A stretch of 64,000 nt of DNA from Triparma columacea (lineage: Eukaryota; Sar; Bolidophyceae; Parmales; Triparmaceae): contig BRYA01000148.1 of assembly GCA_030267965.1 (NCBI GenBank), forward strand, positions 16,944 to 80,943, in the 5' to 3' direction. Made by a program: the position numbers and the translations under genes. Below are positions 30,230 to 41,544 of this stretch, one piece after another. How positions within the stretch are numbered: the first letter of the stretch is position 1; each line of letters opens with the position of its first letter. Below the pieces are notes generated by a model that was not told the DNA's origin, made no database searches, and saw only the letters and a program-made list of their open reading frames with translations.

Positions 30230-33200
30230 TCAACCGCTCATCCCCCCTTCTTCATCCTCCTCTTCGATAACGACACCAACCTTCCTCCCCCCGCCAACTT
30301 CCATGTCTTCGTCTTCATCCTCCTCATCCTCCTCTTCTTCAATGCCCAAACTCATCCTCAAACTCATGCTATTCCTTCTACCCCTACTAGCCTTGTCCCC
30401 CAGTTCCAGTGCCCTCTTCGCCCGCAAGGCGTTTGCTTTCCCTTCCAGCATGTCGTCGGGGATGTTTGCCAGGAAGAGGTCCGACCACCACAGTGGCTTC
30501 TCCTCCACCCAGTCCAAGACGTTGTCTTGTACATATGCCTTCACGTCGTCTCTGAAGTGGGCGTAGCATGACTCGTGATGCGTAATGGTGTACGAAAGTT
30601 TAACGTCTGGTTCTGATCGTTTGTAGAATATCCTCTCTGCCTGGTCCGCTCCTGTTTCCAAGGAGAAGAAAGTGGAAACGTGGCTGCGATTGATGCTGAG
30701 GAAGAACGACACGAAGAATATCACAAGTATACCATTGCAGGCGACTACAAAGGGCCAAACCACCTCACCATTAAGTCCTCCACCACTCCCTCCGCCAAGA
30801 TACACGGCCGCGACAACAAAAGTTGCGCACTGGTTGAATATGAGATTTCCAGTGAATCCCGCGCCACCCATCCCCAATGGTATAATTGCCTCCATCCATG
30901 CTGTGAAATCCGTAGTTGTTTTCGCCATAATGTGCCAGAGGACTATCAAGAGTAATGGGGCATCATGGAGGTAGAAGTCACCTCTCCTGAGAAGCTTTCG
31001 CGCAAAGAGCAGCAACATTGGGATCACGAAGTACAGGACGAGAACTACAAAGCCCATCTTCCGAAGAAGAATCACGTTGAAAATTTGGGATGCCATCGTA
31101 CACGCTGATATACCCATCATGAGTACTAAGACAAGAATCCGGTTCTTGTCTGGAATCATTCCATATGTCTTGGGGTCTTCTCGTCTATTCAAAGGGTTGA
31201 CGTCCAAATCATATGTGAGTGACTGCATCGCGAAGCTAGTGGCCATTATTGACATCGCGAGGGACGAAAGCGAAGTAAACGAAACTGCCTCGCTGTCGCT
31301 GATGCGCCCGACGATAAATGTCGCCTGGACGACAGCACCGGGGATTGCCTCCGTGAATGTCTGAGAGGGAGTTTGTGACAGGCTAGTTAAGAGGCGGCGA
31401 AGGGTTTGATGGTGTTCATGTGGGGACAAAGGGACTCACCTCCAAGAGCTTAGTTATCAGCATCTCGATTTCCGGAGAGATGTTCTCGTAAAATTCCTGC
31501 TCCCCTCTTATCACCCGGACTGCGTCTTGTGCGGGTTTGAGGCAGAGGATTGTTAGAAGCATTTCCTTTGCCATCACCTTCGGTCGCTTGCGCCTCTGAA
31601 AGAACACGACGACAAGTTGTAAGATGATATTAAGCACAATCATGCATAATATTGCCCTTGCCTTGATATTCTCGCCAGTAGCAAAGAGTTCAGTGATAAT
31701 AAATATGTCGGAGCCCATATCGAGGAGGGAGAAGGAAGTGCCCAGGAAGACACGGAATTTCAAGCCCAAGTCGGCAGTAGCGAGCTTTTTACGCGCTACT
31801 ACTTCGAGAAAGGGCCGAAAGAAGGAATACCTCTCGTCGAGCTCCCGCATGCTGGGGAATGTCAAAATGAACTCATCCACCGCAGCAGCAGCGGTGAGGT
31901 TGCCGATGATGAGGGAGCTCATTGTCTTGCCAATCCTACGTCCATCAGCCTCAGTGATGTCCGCCAGCGGCTTGTCCACCTTACATGGTGTTGCAAGTTG
32001 ATTCCTCAGTATATTCATCAGCATCGGCGCGAATGCCTTATACTTCCCATGAAATTCCCTCAGAGCACGATTTTTCTCCATCATCACCGTTAATGCTAGC
32101 TGCCCCATTGCATGTCTGCTTTTACTCCCAACCATGAACGCGTCCATCGAGTCCATCAGCATCGTGCCCATTGCGGTGCCGTCTTCAACGTCAAGCTCAT
32201 CAAGCTTCCGGAGGTTTTGGAAATACCGCTGCACCTGGCTCACCGCGCGCACTGTCATGGGCTTGCACATTTTCTCATTCTCCATCACAACCGAGTGCGT
32301 CTTGAAGTCCATCTGAGCATACAGCTCGATGGTGGTTTTCTGTTGCCCGACCGCCTTGTTCTGGCCAAGCTCCATCTGTCGTGTCGAGATTCTCTCTGCC
32401 TTGATTCGAAACACCATCGCGTTGCTAGCTCGCACTCGGTGATCCTCCTCTGGTGCATTGGAATGTGTAGTGGGGAGCACAACATACAAAATATCGCCTT
32501 TGCCGTCCAACCTGCTGCAGGTTTGTCTACTGACGACAGTGCGATCGCGGAACCTGCCAGTAGGGATTCGATATGTCGACAGCGTTGTTATCGAACGCAT
32601 CGCCCCCATCTCCCCCTCCTCTTGTTCGACTTTGAAGTGGTCGCGCACCATCATATCGTTTTCAGCTGCCTTGCTGAAGTAGGCCGAGTCAAAGTCGTGA
32701 AGGAAGCACGCAACGTCGATGGGGCTCGCTCGTACCTTGACAGTGGCCTTGAAGGTCTTTCTCCCTTCATCTCCCCAAGTGCAACTCTCCAATTCTACTA
32801 ACCCATTGCTCTGCTCGAGAGGCTCCATGCGAGGTTCCGCATCCACTATTATCTCTCTCCCTCTCTGCAGGGCATCCCTCTCCTCGTCAGTCTCGTCGCT
32901 GTCGCCTTGGTCTATATGGTTGAAGAGACGCTCTCTGATCTCACCCCTAGAAGTAGCGTCACCCAACCGCGCTTCCTCTTCCATATCTCTTCTTGACCCT
33001 TGGACTTCACCGTCCCAGTGAGAGACTCGGCTGCCCTTGTGCCTCTGCTTGCGCGTGCTACCTATCACCGACACTTTCGTCTGGAACGTTGACGCTGTGT
33101 GTGTCACTGTGGAGCCGACGATCCTGCGAGCGTTACGTTTGCGACGGCCAAATAAGAGTCCCCGCGCCTGCTTTTGTAGCTCAGGCTCAAAGTATAGATT

Positions 33201-34261
33201 CACGATTGGATTGATTGAGGTCATGGAGACGTTGAGGTTAAGAAAGGATAAGAACCTGTGGGAGCGGTCGGTAGAAAGATGTGGAAGATGTGTTAGATGG
33301 GACACCCCTACGCCCCCTTCGTCGCCCAACGACTTACATGGGAGGCCAGTAGCTGCTGCCAATCCCGAAAGGGAATAAGACGAAGAAAATTGCGTTGATG
33401 GCCCAGCAGGCTAAAAATAGCGCCGTGACGGTAATTGCGAACCAAGTCGCCCTTCGCTCGGCCTGCACGGCGGCCTTTTTTGTGCTACCCGTGCTTGAGG
33501 ATGCCAGGAGGTCGCGAGTGATCTTGAGGGACTTGTAGGAGGTGAAAATCACAAGGAGGAGGCAGAAGGAGAAGTATGCTGTGTTCGCAACGGCGAACAA
33601 ATCGTGCTTGAGAACGCCCTCGCCGCCAGTGGCGAAGCACATGGAATTGGTAAATATCGGCGCATAATGGCCGTATTCCGAGCTGGTGAGGACGGGTAGT
33701 GAAGCGTGGAGTAAGAGTCCAGGGGCGACGACGTCTGTGTGTGCGGGAAGGAGTAAGTTGGGGTTGCATGGTGGAGGAACGAGGAGGGAGTCGTGACTTA
33801 CATTTGAAGATCCTCCAGTGTGGGGCGACGCTGTTCTTGGCGACACTACCACCGTCGTTGTTCCTGAGCAACCGAAGCCTGTAGAACCGCTCCCACACGA
33901 GCCCAGTGATGGCGCTGAACTGTAAGGTGCTCACAAAGTGGAGCGCAACGCCGTTGAACTGGCAAACAGCAAAGCTAGGAACCTGTCGCCGCTGCAGATT
34001 CAGGGCCGAGAGCACGAACCTCGCGGAGAAGAATGCCAGGTCGACCCAACACTGGATCCGCTGCCCGTGGCGATGTGCATGATTGCCACGGCTACCTCTG
34101 CGGTAGAAGCAAAGGAGGAGGAGAGAAGTGATCCCCATCCCCAGTAGGTACAGGCACAGCTCAAGGGACACGAATCCCTGTCGAGTAGGAGTCATGAGGG
34201 GGGGCATCGGATGGGTCGAGTTGTTCCAGTTGTAGCCGTAGAGATCGGCATAGGAGGCCAT
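30230..34261 (-). CDS. 7TM receptor-START-polytopic membrane fusion protein
   Basis: Exons, 5' to 3': 34261-33802, 33734-33338, 33255-31440, 31360-30230 (1267 residues). Donors are GTAAGT, GTAAGT and GTGAGT; introns are 67, 82 and 79 bases; all phases agree. Residues 1-310 form a rhodopsin-like receptor: seven spans, a Cys at the start of TM3 (VCQF) with a partner in loop 2 (SMCFATG), WERF at the end of TM3 (DRY-like), LACWAINAIFF in TM6 (CWxP-like) and SINPIVNLYF in TM7 (NPxxY). The split ATG codon between exons 2 and 3 sits inside TM7, so the receptor cannot end at exon 2. A basic linker leads to one START domain (about 450-655, with GRFRDRTVVSRQ and DILYVVLP), then a polytopic module (about 795-1170: SLLDMGSDIFII, TFTEAIPGAVVQ, TYDLDVNPLNRR). 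The tail has GRRNSMS, an RRxS site. Confidence 0.8.
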
Positions 34262-34598
34262 CGTTTGGAGGGGCCTTGTGGAAGGTTGGTCGTCGCAGGG
34301 GGGTTGAGAAGTGGGCTGTTTTGGGGTTGTTGGCTAGGGGGTGGCATACACGCGCGACACTAGTTAAGGAGTACCAGTATGCTGCGGCACTAAGGGTGAG
34401 AGGGAGGGGTCAGAGCCCAAACTTGATTCTCAACTCCGAACTGTATTTATTCTGACAATCCGGGTCATTCCGTGCGCAAGGGTGAGAGCAAAACTTGTTT
34501 TTGGCAAATAAATTGAAACACAAATCCAGCACTTTTTTGAGCCCGCCCTGCCCAAATCGTGACACATGAGCAACCCGGAGTTTCTATAAAAACGGCGA
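34262..34598. promoter_or_regulatory. Divergent intergenic region between two membrane-protein genes
   Basis: 337 bases between the start codons of the receptor-START gene and the membrane protein at 34599. A CTATAAAAA lies only 10-15 bases before the latter ATG, which is too close for a standard TATA box. No ORF or repeat was seen. Confidence 0.35.
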
Positions 34599-36095
34599 AT
34601 GAGCGAAACATCTCCCTCTCAACCCTCAACCCCAGCTGACCTGGCCTCTACTGTTGCAGATGAAGCTCCTCCCCCGCCTGCCGCCTGGCTCCGTCCAGCC
34701 GCGTTGCTCTTGTCCGATGCTGTCTCATACATTGCCTCCCAAATAACCGGCCCTGCCTCCCCACCCCCTCCCCACCTCGAACCCTTGATGAACTTCCTCA
34801 AGGCTCAGGGGCCTACCAAGAACATCATCAAACCTTCCGACCCTACTCTCGTCGACGAGGAGACCACGGTCGATGTAGTCACTGAGCGTCCTCTCCTTGA
34901 TGCATCAAAATATTCCATAAACGATCGGACAAAAAGAAGGCGGTCAAGCGTGTCTATCGGCTCGCAAGTGGAGATGGTAGAAAGGGAGTTTACGGTTGGG
35001 GACAAGAACAGCAGCCAGGTTGCACCCTTCGGTGACGAAGCATCTTATAGTGAGCGCATCACTCCTAATGTGTCGGCATCAGTGACTGAGAAGGTAATCG
35101 GAGAATATTCAACCGTGCCGACCTCGACGATTGTGGTCTTCGAGCCGAAGCTCGAGGGAGGCATGCTCAAGGATGGTGTAGTACTGAAGGACCTAGTGCG
35201 GAACACCAGAGGCCTGGGGAGCTTCGTAGAGGGTTTCCTTCAGCCCATCGGTGCTTTTCTTACTTTCATACCTGCGCCGTTACTTCCTTTGTGGGGGCCA
35301 TTTGCGATCGCGGGCTTGACAAATACAAGCCTTGGTGACGGAACAGAGAGCATCACCAAGGCCTCTGTAGTCATATTGATGTTGTCTGGTATTGGCGGCT
35401 CGGTTTTTTGTTGCATTATGGCCATGGACTATCATGTCGGCACCTTTTCCCTCATCATTCGAAATGCCAAGCTGACGATTCTTCTCAACATTGGCAGTCG
35501 TCTCGTGTATACTGTCGCTGCCATTATCCACTACCCTCACGCCGCAAACGTTTGCTGTTTAGTTGGCCAGCTAATAACGACAGTTAACTATAGCTTCATG
35601 GACGCGCTGAAAGTAACCCAAATGATGCGCTTTACTGAGGAGGGTTACAAGGCCGCGTTTGGGAGCGCCATCGCTGGTTTTCTAAATTTTTGTGTGTTCG
35701 TATTCAACTTTATCTTCGAGTTGTGCCGGCACTTTGCTATCCTCAAGTTGATGAGTGATAGCGACGAGGTGAACGTGGTTGCGGTGTTGCCTGCGAGACT
35801 GTTCGGTAGTGAGCTCGTCATCACAAACTTGAATCTCATGAACGTCACATTCACGACCTCCATGGTGCTGTACTTGAGGTCTATACTACTGACATTTAGC
35901 ACCGGGGGCAAACGATTTGTGGTCCTCAACACGCCTATCAACTTCAAAGCTGTCTACAGACCAACGGCGCTGCCGATAATAGGAGACGAAGATCCACCTC
36001 CTGACGGAATAGGAGACGAAAACCGTGAGGATCCGCAACCTGACGGTATATCAGACGAAGACCCACCAGGCGAGGATCCGCAACCTGAGGAATAG
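34599..36095 (+). CDS. Polytopic membrane protein, unknown family
   Basis: Single exon, 498 residues. The N-terminal ~200 residues are Pro/Ser-rich and charged, with a Pro run and a KRRRSSVSIGS kinase-type site. Six or more hydrophobic segments lie between about 215 and 440 (FLTFIPAPLLPLWGPFAIAGL, VVILMLSGIGGSVFCCIMAM, AGFLNFCVFVFNFIFELC, TFTTSMVLYLRSILLTF). The C terminus has short degenerate repeats built on DEDPP/DPQPDGI. No known transporter or receptor motif was found, and I do not see clear similarity to the membrane protein at 23820. Divergent from the receptor-START gene. Confidence 0.7.
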   Translation: MSETSPSQPSTPADLASTVADEAPPPPAAWLRPAALLLSDAVSYIASQITGPASPPPPHLEPLMNFLKAQGPTKNIIKPSDPTLVDEETTVDVVTERPLLDASKYSINDRTKRRRSSVSIGSQVEMVEREFTVGDKNSSQVAPFGDEASYSERITPNVSASVTEKVIGEYSTVPTSTIVVFEPKLEGGMLKDGVVLKDLVRNTRGLGSFVEGFLQPIGAFLTFIPAPLLPLWGPFAIAGLTNTSLGDGTESITKASVVILMLSGIGGSVFCCIMAMDYHVGTFSLIIRNAKLTILLNIGSRLVYTVAAIIHYPHAANVCCLVGQLITTVNYSFMDALKVTQMMRFTEEGYKAAFGSAIAGFLNFCVFVFNFIFELCRHFAILKLMSDSDEVNVVAVLPARLFGSELVITNLNLMNVTFTTSMVLYLRSILLTFSTGGKRFVVLNTPINFKAVYRPTALPIIGDEDPPPDGIGDENREDPQPDGISDEDPPGEDPQPEE

Positions 36096-36271
36096 CGAGC
36101 CCGACATTTCCGTAAAATTCATGTAAAGTGTCTGTTTCATATCCAAATTCCCCTTCCTTACTTCCCCCCCTTCCCCCTTTCCAACTTTCCAACCGTCTGA
36201 AAAAGGGCAAAGTCCAAACAATTTCCTCTTTAAAATTAAATCCCTTCTCCTCCCTCCATCCTTCCCTCCCC

Positions 36272-37105
36272 ATGTCATCAGTCCTATCAATGCGTGGTAT
36301 ATCATCCCGTGAGGGTGGTGCAAAGTCCGTATTATCCCTCGGTTTAACAGAAGGTACAGGGAAGGTTGAGGGTGTTAAGATCGATATGGATAACGTACAT
36401 AATTGTAGCTTGTACGAACTTAGACAGGTTAGTTTTTAAGGATGGATTGTTTTTTGGGAGATACGGGGAGAGGGGGGAGGGAGGGGGAGGGGGATAGAGG
36501 AGAGAGGATTGGGTTTTATTTCAAGTTTCCGACTCTTGTTCGCGGTTTGAGTTTTCTAAATACTGACTCCATCACTTGCATATTCTGATATCTTCCTCCC
36601 GCCCCGCCCCCTCACCCTTAATATCTCCGTCGGTTCTTAGTCCCTGATGAAGAGAGGTCACTTCCTTGAGGATTACAAGGGTCCGATAACGTTTGAGATT
36701 CTCTTATCCAAGATGGTATCATGTCTCCAGGATGATCTCGCCGCTGAGACCACCGCCAAGCTCGCCGTCTCTGAGAAGGAGAAGCTCGGCGACGTCAAGG
36801 ATGATGGAACGGTAGAAACATTGTCTGAGAAACTTGCTAGGAAAAAGGCCGAGAGGAAAAGGGAGGCTGAGGAAAGGAGCAGGATTAGGCAGGAGGAGAG
36901 GGGTTACTTTAAGGAGAAGGAGAAGCTTAATGTAGAGGCTGTGGAAAAGAAGAGGGAGAAAATGGAGGAGAGGAAAATTATTGGAGAGGTTGAGGGGGGG
37001 GAGAAGGAGGAACAGACGGAACAGACGGAAGAGGAGGGGGATGGGAAGACGAAAGACCCTTTCGGACTCAAGTTCAGGAGCAAGATCGGTGGGTGCTACT
37101 CTTAG
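36272..37105 (+). CDS. Small coiled-coil protein, unknown
   Basis: Exons 36272-36427 and 36641-37105 (206 residues), phase 0 join at a GTTAGT donor and TTCTTAG acceptor. The first ~95 residues seem to be a folded domain: VHNCSLYELRQSLMKRGHF, then PITFEILLSKMVSCL, a helical pair that recalls small SAP- or DPY-30-like folds, but I do not recognise it. Residues 100-190 are a highly charged coiled coil (KKAERKREAEERSRIRQEE). It ends DPFGLKFRSKIGG-CYS, which looks like a conserved tail motif. The intron is 213 bases and purine-rich at the start. Confidence 0.65.
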
Positions 37106-37296
37106 AATAGGGATAGGAGTAGTAATAATCAGAACTTCTTCTTATAGAAAACCTCCTTTTCTTAACTCATCCCCCGTTCATGCTTGCTCATGCTCAGTTT
37201 GCCATTCCGGCTTGCTGGCATCCTCTCCCCCCCTCCCTCTCCCCTCCTTCCTTTTCCCCCTCGAAAAAAATGTAGTCCGTTTCTTCTCTCTCCCCT

Positions 37297-38581
37297 TTAG
37301 ATCCACCACGGCTTAAGGTCAGTCCTAAAGTCAGTTTCGGTCCACGGTGTGTAAGTGATAACATCCGAGTCGGAGACGGCCACGTGGGCGAGTGCCAGAC
37401 TTAGGGGGGCGGGACCGCGGACGACCTTGCCGGTGGAGTCGTACTGGGAACCGTGGCAGGGGCACATGAACTTGTTCGCGGAGGCTACCCATGGGACCAC
37501 ACAACCAAGGTGAGTGCAGACGGCGTTCAGACCGTACTGGTGGGGGGAGGGGGGAGGAGGGGGGGGGGGGGGTTAGGTTAGGGGTGCATTGTTGTAGTTG
37601 TTGATTCCCAGTATGGTTGTTTGGCAGCCACTTCCAGATTGCTGGTGGCGCGTCGCTGAAATGCAAGTCGCACATCCACACTCAACCATCCATGCGGTAT
37701 GGTATCATGATCGAAATAAAAGTCCCCCCCCGCGCTTGTTGCTCGTTTTCCCTTTCCCTCCCCCCCCCCTCTCAGCACGCCAACTTACATTCTCGATAGA
37801 CTTATCCTCCTTGACGATAAGGTAAGTCGCGTCCCCCTTGAGTCCCTGGGTGAGGCTGTGGTCCCCCGGTGGGTGAGACGCCAGCCATCCCGTCTTGGTA
37901 ACGTCGTTACCCAGGGCGTCCTTAGCTGAGACGCCTCCTCCTCCACCGCCGGCTGAGGGGGGGTAGAAGAAGGCGACGAAGGGACCACCGAGACCGGCGA
38001 TTGTGGCGCCGGCGGAGGATACTAGGATGAGGTTCATGAGGTTGCGACGCTCCATGTCGGGGACGAAGGCATCTGCCTCGGCAGTGAGGGATGTGGTGGA
38101 TGGGGTGGAGATGGGTGATGAACGGGGTGTGATAAAGGACTAAATAGGGTGTATTTTAGGGGTATTGAGGGTATGGTGAGGTGTGTGTTAGTATGATTGT
38201 GAGTGTGATGGTATTAAAAGTGTTTTAGCGTAGATATTAGTCCCAAATTAGTCCCAAATTAGTCAAAGGTTTGAGGTCAATGTGGTCGAAAAGGTGTTGT
38301 TCTCTCCATTTATTTTTCTTATTTACAGCCATAATGACTATTGATGCTGTGTACACGATGACTATGTGAATTCGTACGCATGTGTATGTATATAAAGGAA
38401 TATAACAGGTTTTAAGGTTGAAATGGAGAGGTATCGATGTCGGACCGATGGGTGTAGCTTGTTATGTCATTTATATCCCCCTAACTATCTATCAGTGTAC
38501 ATACTATATTTTAGAATCACTTACTCTTGGTGTAAAACCTGAAGCCGTAGCTAAAAGTAGACAAAGTATAGAACAGCGCAT
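37297..38581 (-). CDS. petC: Cytochrome b6f Rieske iron-sulfur protein, plastid
   Basis: Exons, 5' to 3': 38581-38525, 38139-37789, 37536-37297 (215 residues). The core is clearly PetC, not mitochondrial Rieske: [13 protein letters not shown] (membrane anchor), [30 protein letters not shown], the cluster motifs CTHLGC and [24 protein letters not shown] and the end [11 protein letters not shown]. Exon 1 is my inference: it encodes [19 protein letters not shown], a signal peptide with an ASGF plastid cleavage motif, in the right phase, but the first intron would then be 385 bases, longer than others here. If that exon is wrong, the gene starts at another 5' exon or at the ATG at 38055. The intron between exons 2 and 3 holds a G-run. 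Confidence 0.85.
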
Positions 38582-38802
38582 AATACAGAGAACAATGCGC
38601 TGCCGTGGCGAACCAAAAATCGCAAAAAAAGAAAAGAAGGCTCGTCTGGTGGGAAGCGAGTGTGCTACGAAGGAATTTGTTGCCATTTCCAGGAGAAAAC
38701 CCGATGTTGAGGAGTAATGAAATTGGCGAAGGCCTTTTGCAAATTAACGCAGTGCGGTTTATCACAAACCAAAAAATTACCAAAAAAGAACATTCTCCCC
38801 TC
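38582..38802. other. Intergenic, petC to arsJ
   Basis: 221 bases between two minus-strand genes. No gene seen; A-rich. Confidence 0.4.
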
Positions 38803-39865
38803 TCAAATTACGCTTTCCGAGTCCGTTTCCTTCATCTCTACCTCTCCCTCCTTCTCTCTCACCTCCCAATCAAGTTCTTCCTTAACAATAACCTTCTTCC
38901 CGCACATAAGTCCCGCTCCCTGATCGTTAATCCTCTCCGTAATCCCCGCTGCCACCACGCTACTAACCGTACCCGCAACCATGCACGCCGCCAGTCCCAG
39001 CCTCCCGTCCGTACCCTGATAAACGCCCTCGTAAGAACCGACGTAACTGTAGAGGACACCACTACCTAATGTACCCAGGAGCCTACCGGCCGCATTCGAC
39101 ATGTAGTAGAAACCTTGGGAAGGTGAGGGAGGGAGGGTTGAGTTTTGTGGGGGTTAGAGTGTATTATCTTCGCGTGCCAACGGCGTGGAGTATCAAGTAC
39201 GGAAGGTCCCTAAGTTTTGTGTTTCCGATTGCACCTAACATAGAATCCTCTCCCTCGCCCCCCACCATTCTCCCCCGTTCAGTTATTCTGTCTCGTTGCA
39301 CGAGCCCAAGTCTCACCTACGGACACTGCGACCTTCTCCCTCTTCGCGTACTTGACGACAAGGTAGCTATGTATGGATGAGTTGACTGCGAATATAACAG
39401 CGAACGTAACCACGATCGTAATTAACCACGCAATCATACCACCCCTGTCGTAATCAGTGAAGCTGGGAGCAACGTAAAGGGCAATCGAAAATACTAGGGT
39501 TGGGAAAATGTTCACGGTTCCCCAGAGGACTTCGGTGAGCTGCGACACACGGTGAGGGAAGCGAGGGAAGCGAAAAATCCATCACCCAAGAAAACAAAGA
39601 GTAAGGTTGGGAAACGGAGATTTTAAACCGCCCTTCAATCAAAACCCCCCTCTTCCCCGCGCTCTCACCTTGTTGGGGGGTGTCTGGTTAAGCGGCCCTG
39701 TAACTAGCTGTGGTGTCCACGACTGAACCTGGCCGTATAGGATAATGTACGCCCCCAAGATCGCGCCTACGAGGATGCGTGAGAAACCTAGTCCTCCGCA
39801 TCCTGGGAGAACGGGAGGGGGGTATAAGGTTATGGTGTGAGTGGAAAAGCTTCGTCTTCTCTATG

Positions 39866-39905
<40 letters not shown>

Positions 39906-41130
39906 CCTCTCTCTCTCTATCTCTCCCTCTCTATCTCTCCCCCCCCCCTACACACACCCACAAAAAACAAACAAACGCTCACCTCCTCCAACGTTCTGAT
40001 TAACGCACATCCCCCCCTCACACATTGCCCCCGGCGTGCACTGGTCCACGTTGCTGCACGTGAAGCCTGCCCCCAGCTCGTCGCAGCGTGGGCTACGGAG
40101 GTAAAACGGCAAAGGTACCTCGAACCAGAAATCCCGGCTAGCGAAAAGGAATAACCTAGCGAGGCTGAGGTAGTTTAGGTTCCTGTTATCGAGCTTGAAG
40201 ATCTCCGAGAAGTTTGCGTTTGACTTCTTTGCCGTACCTAGAGACTTTTCCAGCCCAAATATAGCGAACGGTAGAGCTGCGATTATCAGGAACATCATTA
40301 CACCAAGAGCTAGGTAGTAGTTAACCTGAACAAGCGCGCTACCTAGGAAGTAACCCACGCCCTTGAGTGAGTTCTTCATCCCCGTTAGCACGCTTACGAG
40401 TTTGAAAAGCCTCGTCCTCTGACCTTCCTTAGTGACGAGTTTAGTGACGGTTTTACCACCGAGCTTTGTCAAGTCCTTGGCGATACCACCGAACATTGAT
40501 GCGAAGGTTACGTAAATTATCGCCTTGCTTTTCTCCCAATTCTCGTCCCATGCAAACAACAGACCGTACGAGAAAAGCTGTAAGCAAAGTCCTGTAATAA
40601 GTGTGCTTTTAATACCCCACCTCGCCCCCGCAACGCCAGCCCCTAGGTTAGTGAAAACTCCGGCGAGCTCGTAGAGAGTGAAGGTTATTGCTACCTCCAT
40701 TGCGGAGAATGATTGGGAGTATGCGAAGAGGAGGATTATCATACGGATCGCACCGTCGGTTATGGTGAAGAGGAGGTAGCAGATTGTTATTATGTAGAAT
40801 GGTTTTCTAGGGGTTTTTTGGGGGGGGGGAGGGAGGGAGGGAGGGTTAGGAGGGGGATGAGATAAAAAGATTCGTCGAGTTCGTCCATCGCTCGCTCGTT
40901 TCGTCACTTGGTCCTTCCTTCCTACGCACTCACAGCGATGGGTCCTTCTCTTCCTCTCCAGCATTGTTGTCTCCACTACTATTGTTGTCTCCACCACTAC
41001 TGTTGTCTCCACTGTGAATGACGATTGTGTATTTAGCATCATCTGCTACCTCCTCGCTCTCCTTCCCTACGGTGGTTTGAAGTGATTTGTCTATCCCTAC
41101 GGTAGAAGAGGCATCTTTGAGAAGGGCCAT
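38803..41130 (-). CDS. arsJ: ArsJ-like organoarsenical efflux MFS transporter
   Basis: Exons, 5' to 3': 41130-40934, 40806-39983, 39802-39669, 39539-39317, 39113-38803 (562 residues), all phases consistent. In bacteria ArsJ exports 1-arseno-3-phosphoglycerate made by an operon GAPDH. Blocks that fit ArsJ are YLLFTITDGAIRMIILL, LYELAGVFTNLGAG, FGGIAKDLTKLGGKTVTKLV, TGMKNSLKGVGYFLGS, ASRDFWFEVPLPFYL, YGQVQSWTPQLVTGPL and GFYYMSNAAGRLLGT. Two things differ from bacterial forms: a ~65-residue N-terminal tail with GDNNSSGDNN repeats, and a Cys-rich insertion in the middle loop (CDELGAGFTCSNVDQC to MCVNQNVGGGCGG). Its neighbour, head to head 414 bases away, is the matching GAPDH. Introns show it is a resident nuclear gene. 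Arsenate resistance is inferred from family and context. Confidence 0.85.
39862..39945 (-). repeat. CT microsatellite in arsJ intron
   Basis: About 80 bases of (CT)n with TTT and CCC interruptions on the plus strand, inside the intron between arsJ exons 2 and 3. Confidence 0.9.
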
Positions 41131-41544
41131 GACGATGGTGATTTGTAAGGTTCTAAAAAGGCTTGAGGGAGATAATTAGGAGTAGGAAGTTGATGGTATT
41201 GATTTGAATGGGAGGTGAATGACAGGATTGGTGTGATATGTTGACCAAATCGGCTATTTGTGTGCAAATTGTAGGGATTCCTTTTGTGAATCTGACCACC
41301 ATTCTCAGAGGCTGATCCCTTGTCATTTCCTTCTTCTTCTCTTTACCATAACCAAAGTCCATTGTTAAGGTGTGTTTAACGTTATTCTCGTCCAATTAAC
41401 TACCATATCATCGGCTTGTTGGCTTCAACTTGCGAATATAGACTTATTTATTGGATCTTTGGAATCTGGCGACTATCTCGTTCCTCTCCTCACCCTTCCT
41501 CACCCCTCCTCTCCCCTCCTCACCCAACCCTCACAGATAACAAA
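41131..41544. promoter_or_regulatory. Shared divergent promoter region of arsJ and gapdh
   Basis: 414 bases between the two start codons. Just before the gapdh ATG, CTCACCC repeats end in CCCTCACAG|ATAACAAAATG, which could be the 3' end of a 5'-UTR intron. No obvious metal-response element was recognised. A shared promoter would allow joint expression; that is inference. Confidence 0.5.

Noticed and set aside
33224..33362. Separate START gene starting at 33224, or at the longer frame to 33362
   Set aside because: The longer frame begins with TTG in the receptor's second intron; the phase-compatible splice places TM7 of the receptor just before, so one gene is simpler.
34576..34592. TATA box CTATAAAAA before the membrane gene at 34599
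   Set aside because: Too close to the ATG to direct a start upstream of it.
38418..38717. Plus-strand 99-residue ORF between petC and arsJ
   Set aside because: Starts at TTG, has no domain, and lies antisense to the petC signal-peptide exon.
41153..41395. Minus-strand 80-residue ORF in the arsJ-gapdh gap
   Set aside because: No ATG-led conserved protein, low-complexity Lys/Glu start, and it would fill the shared promoter.
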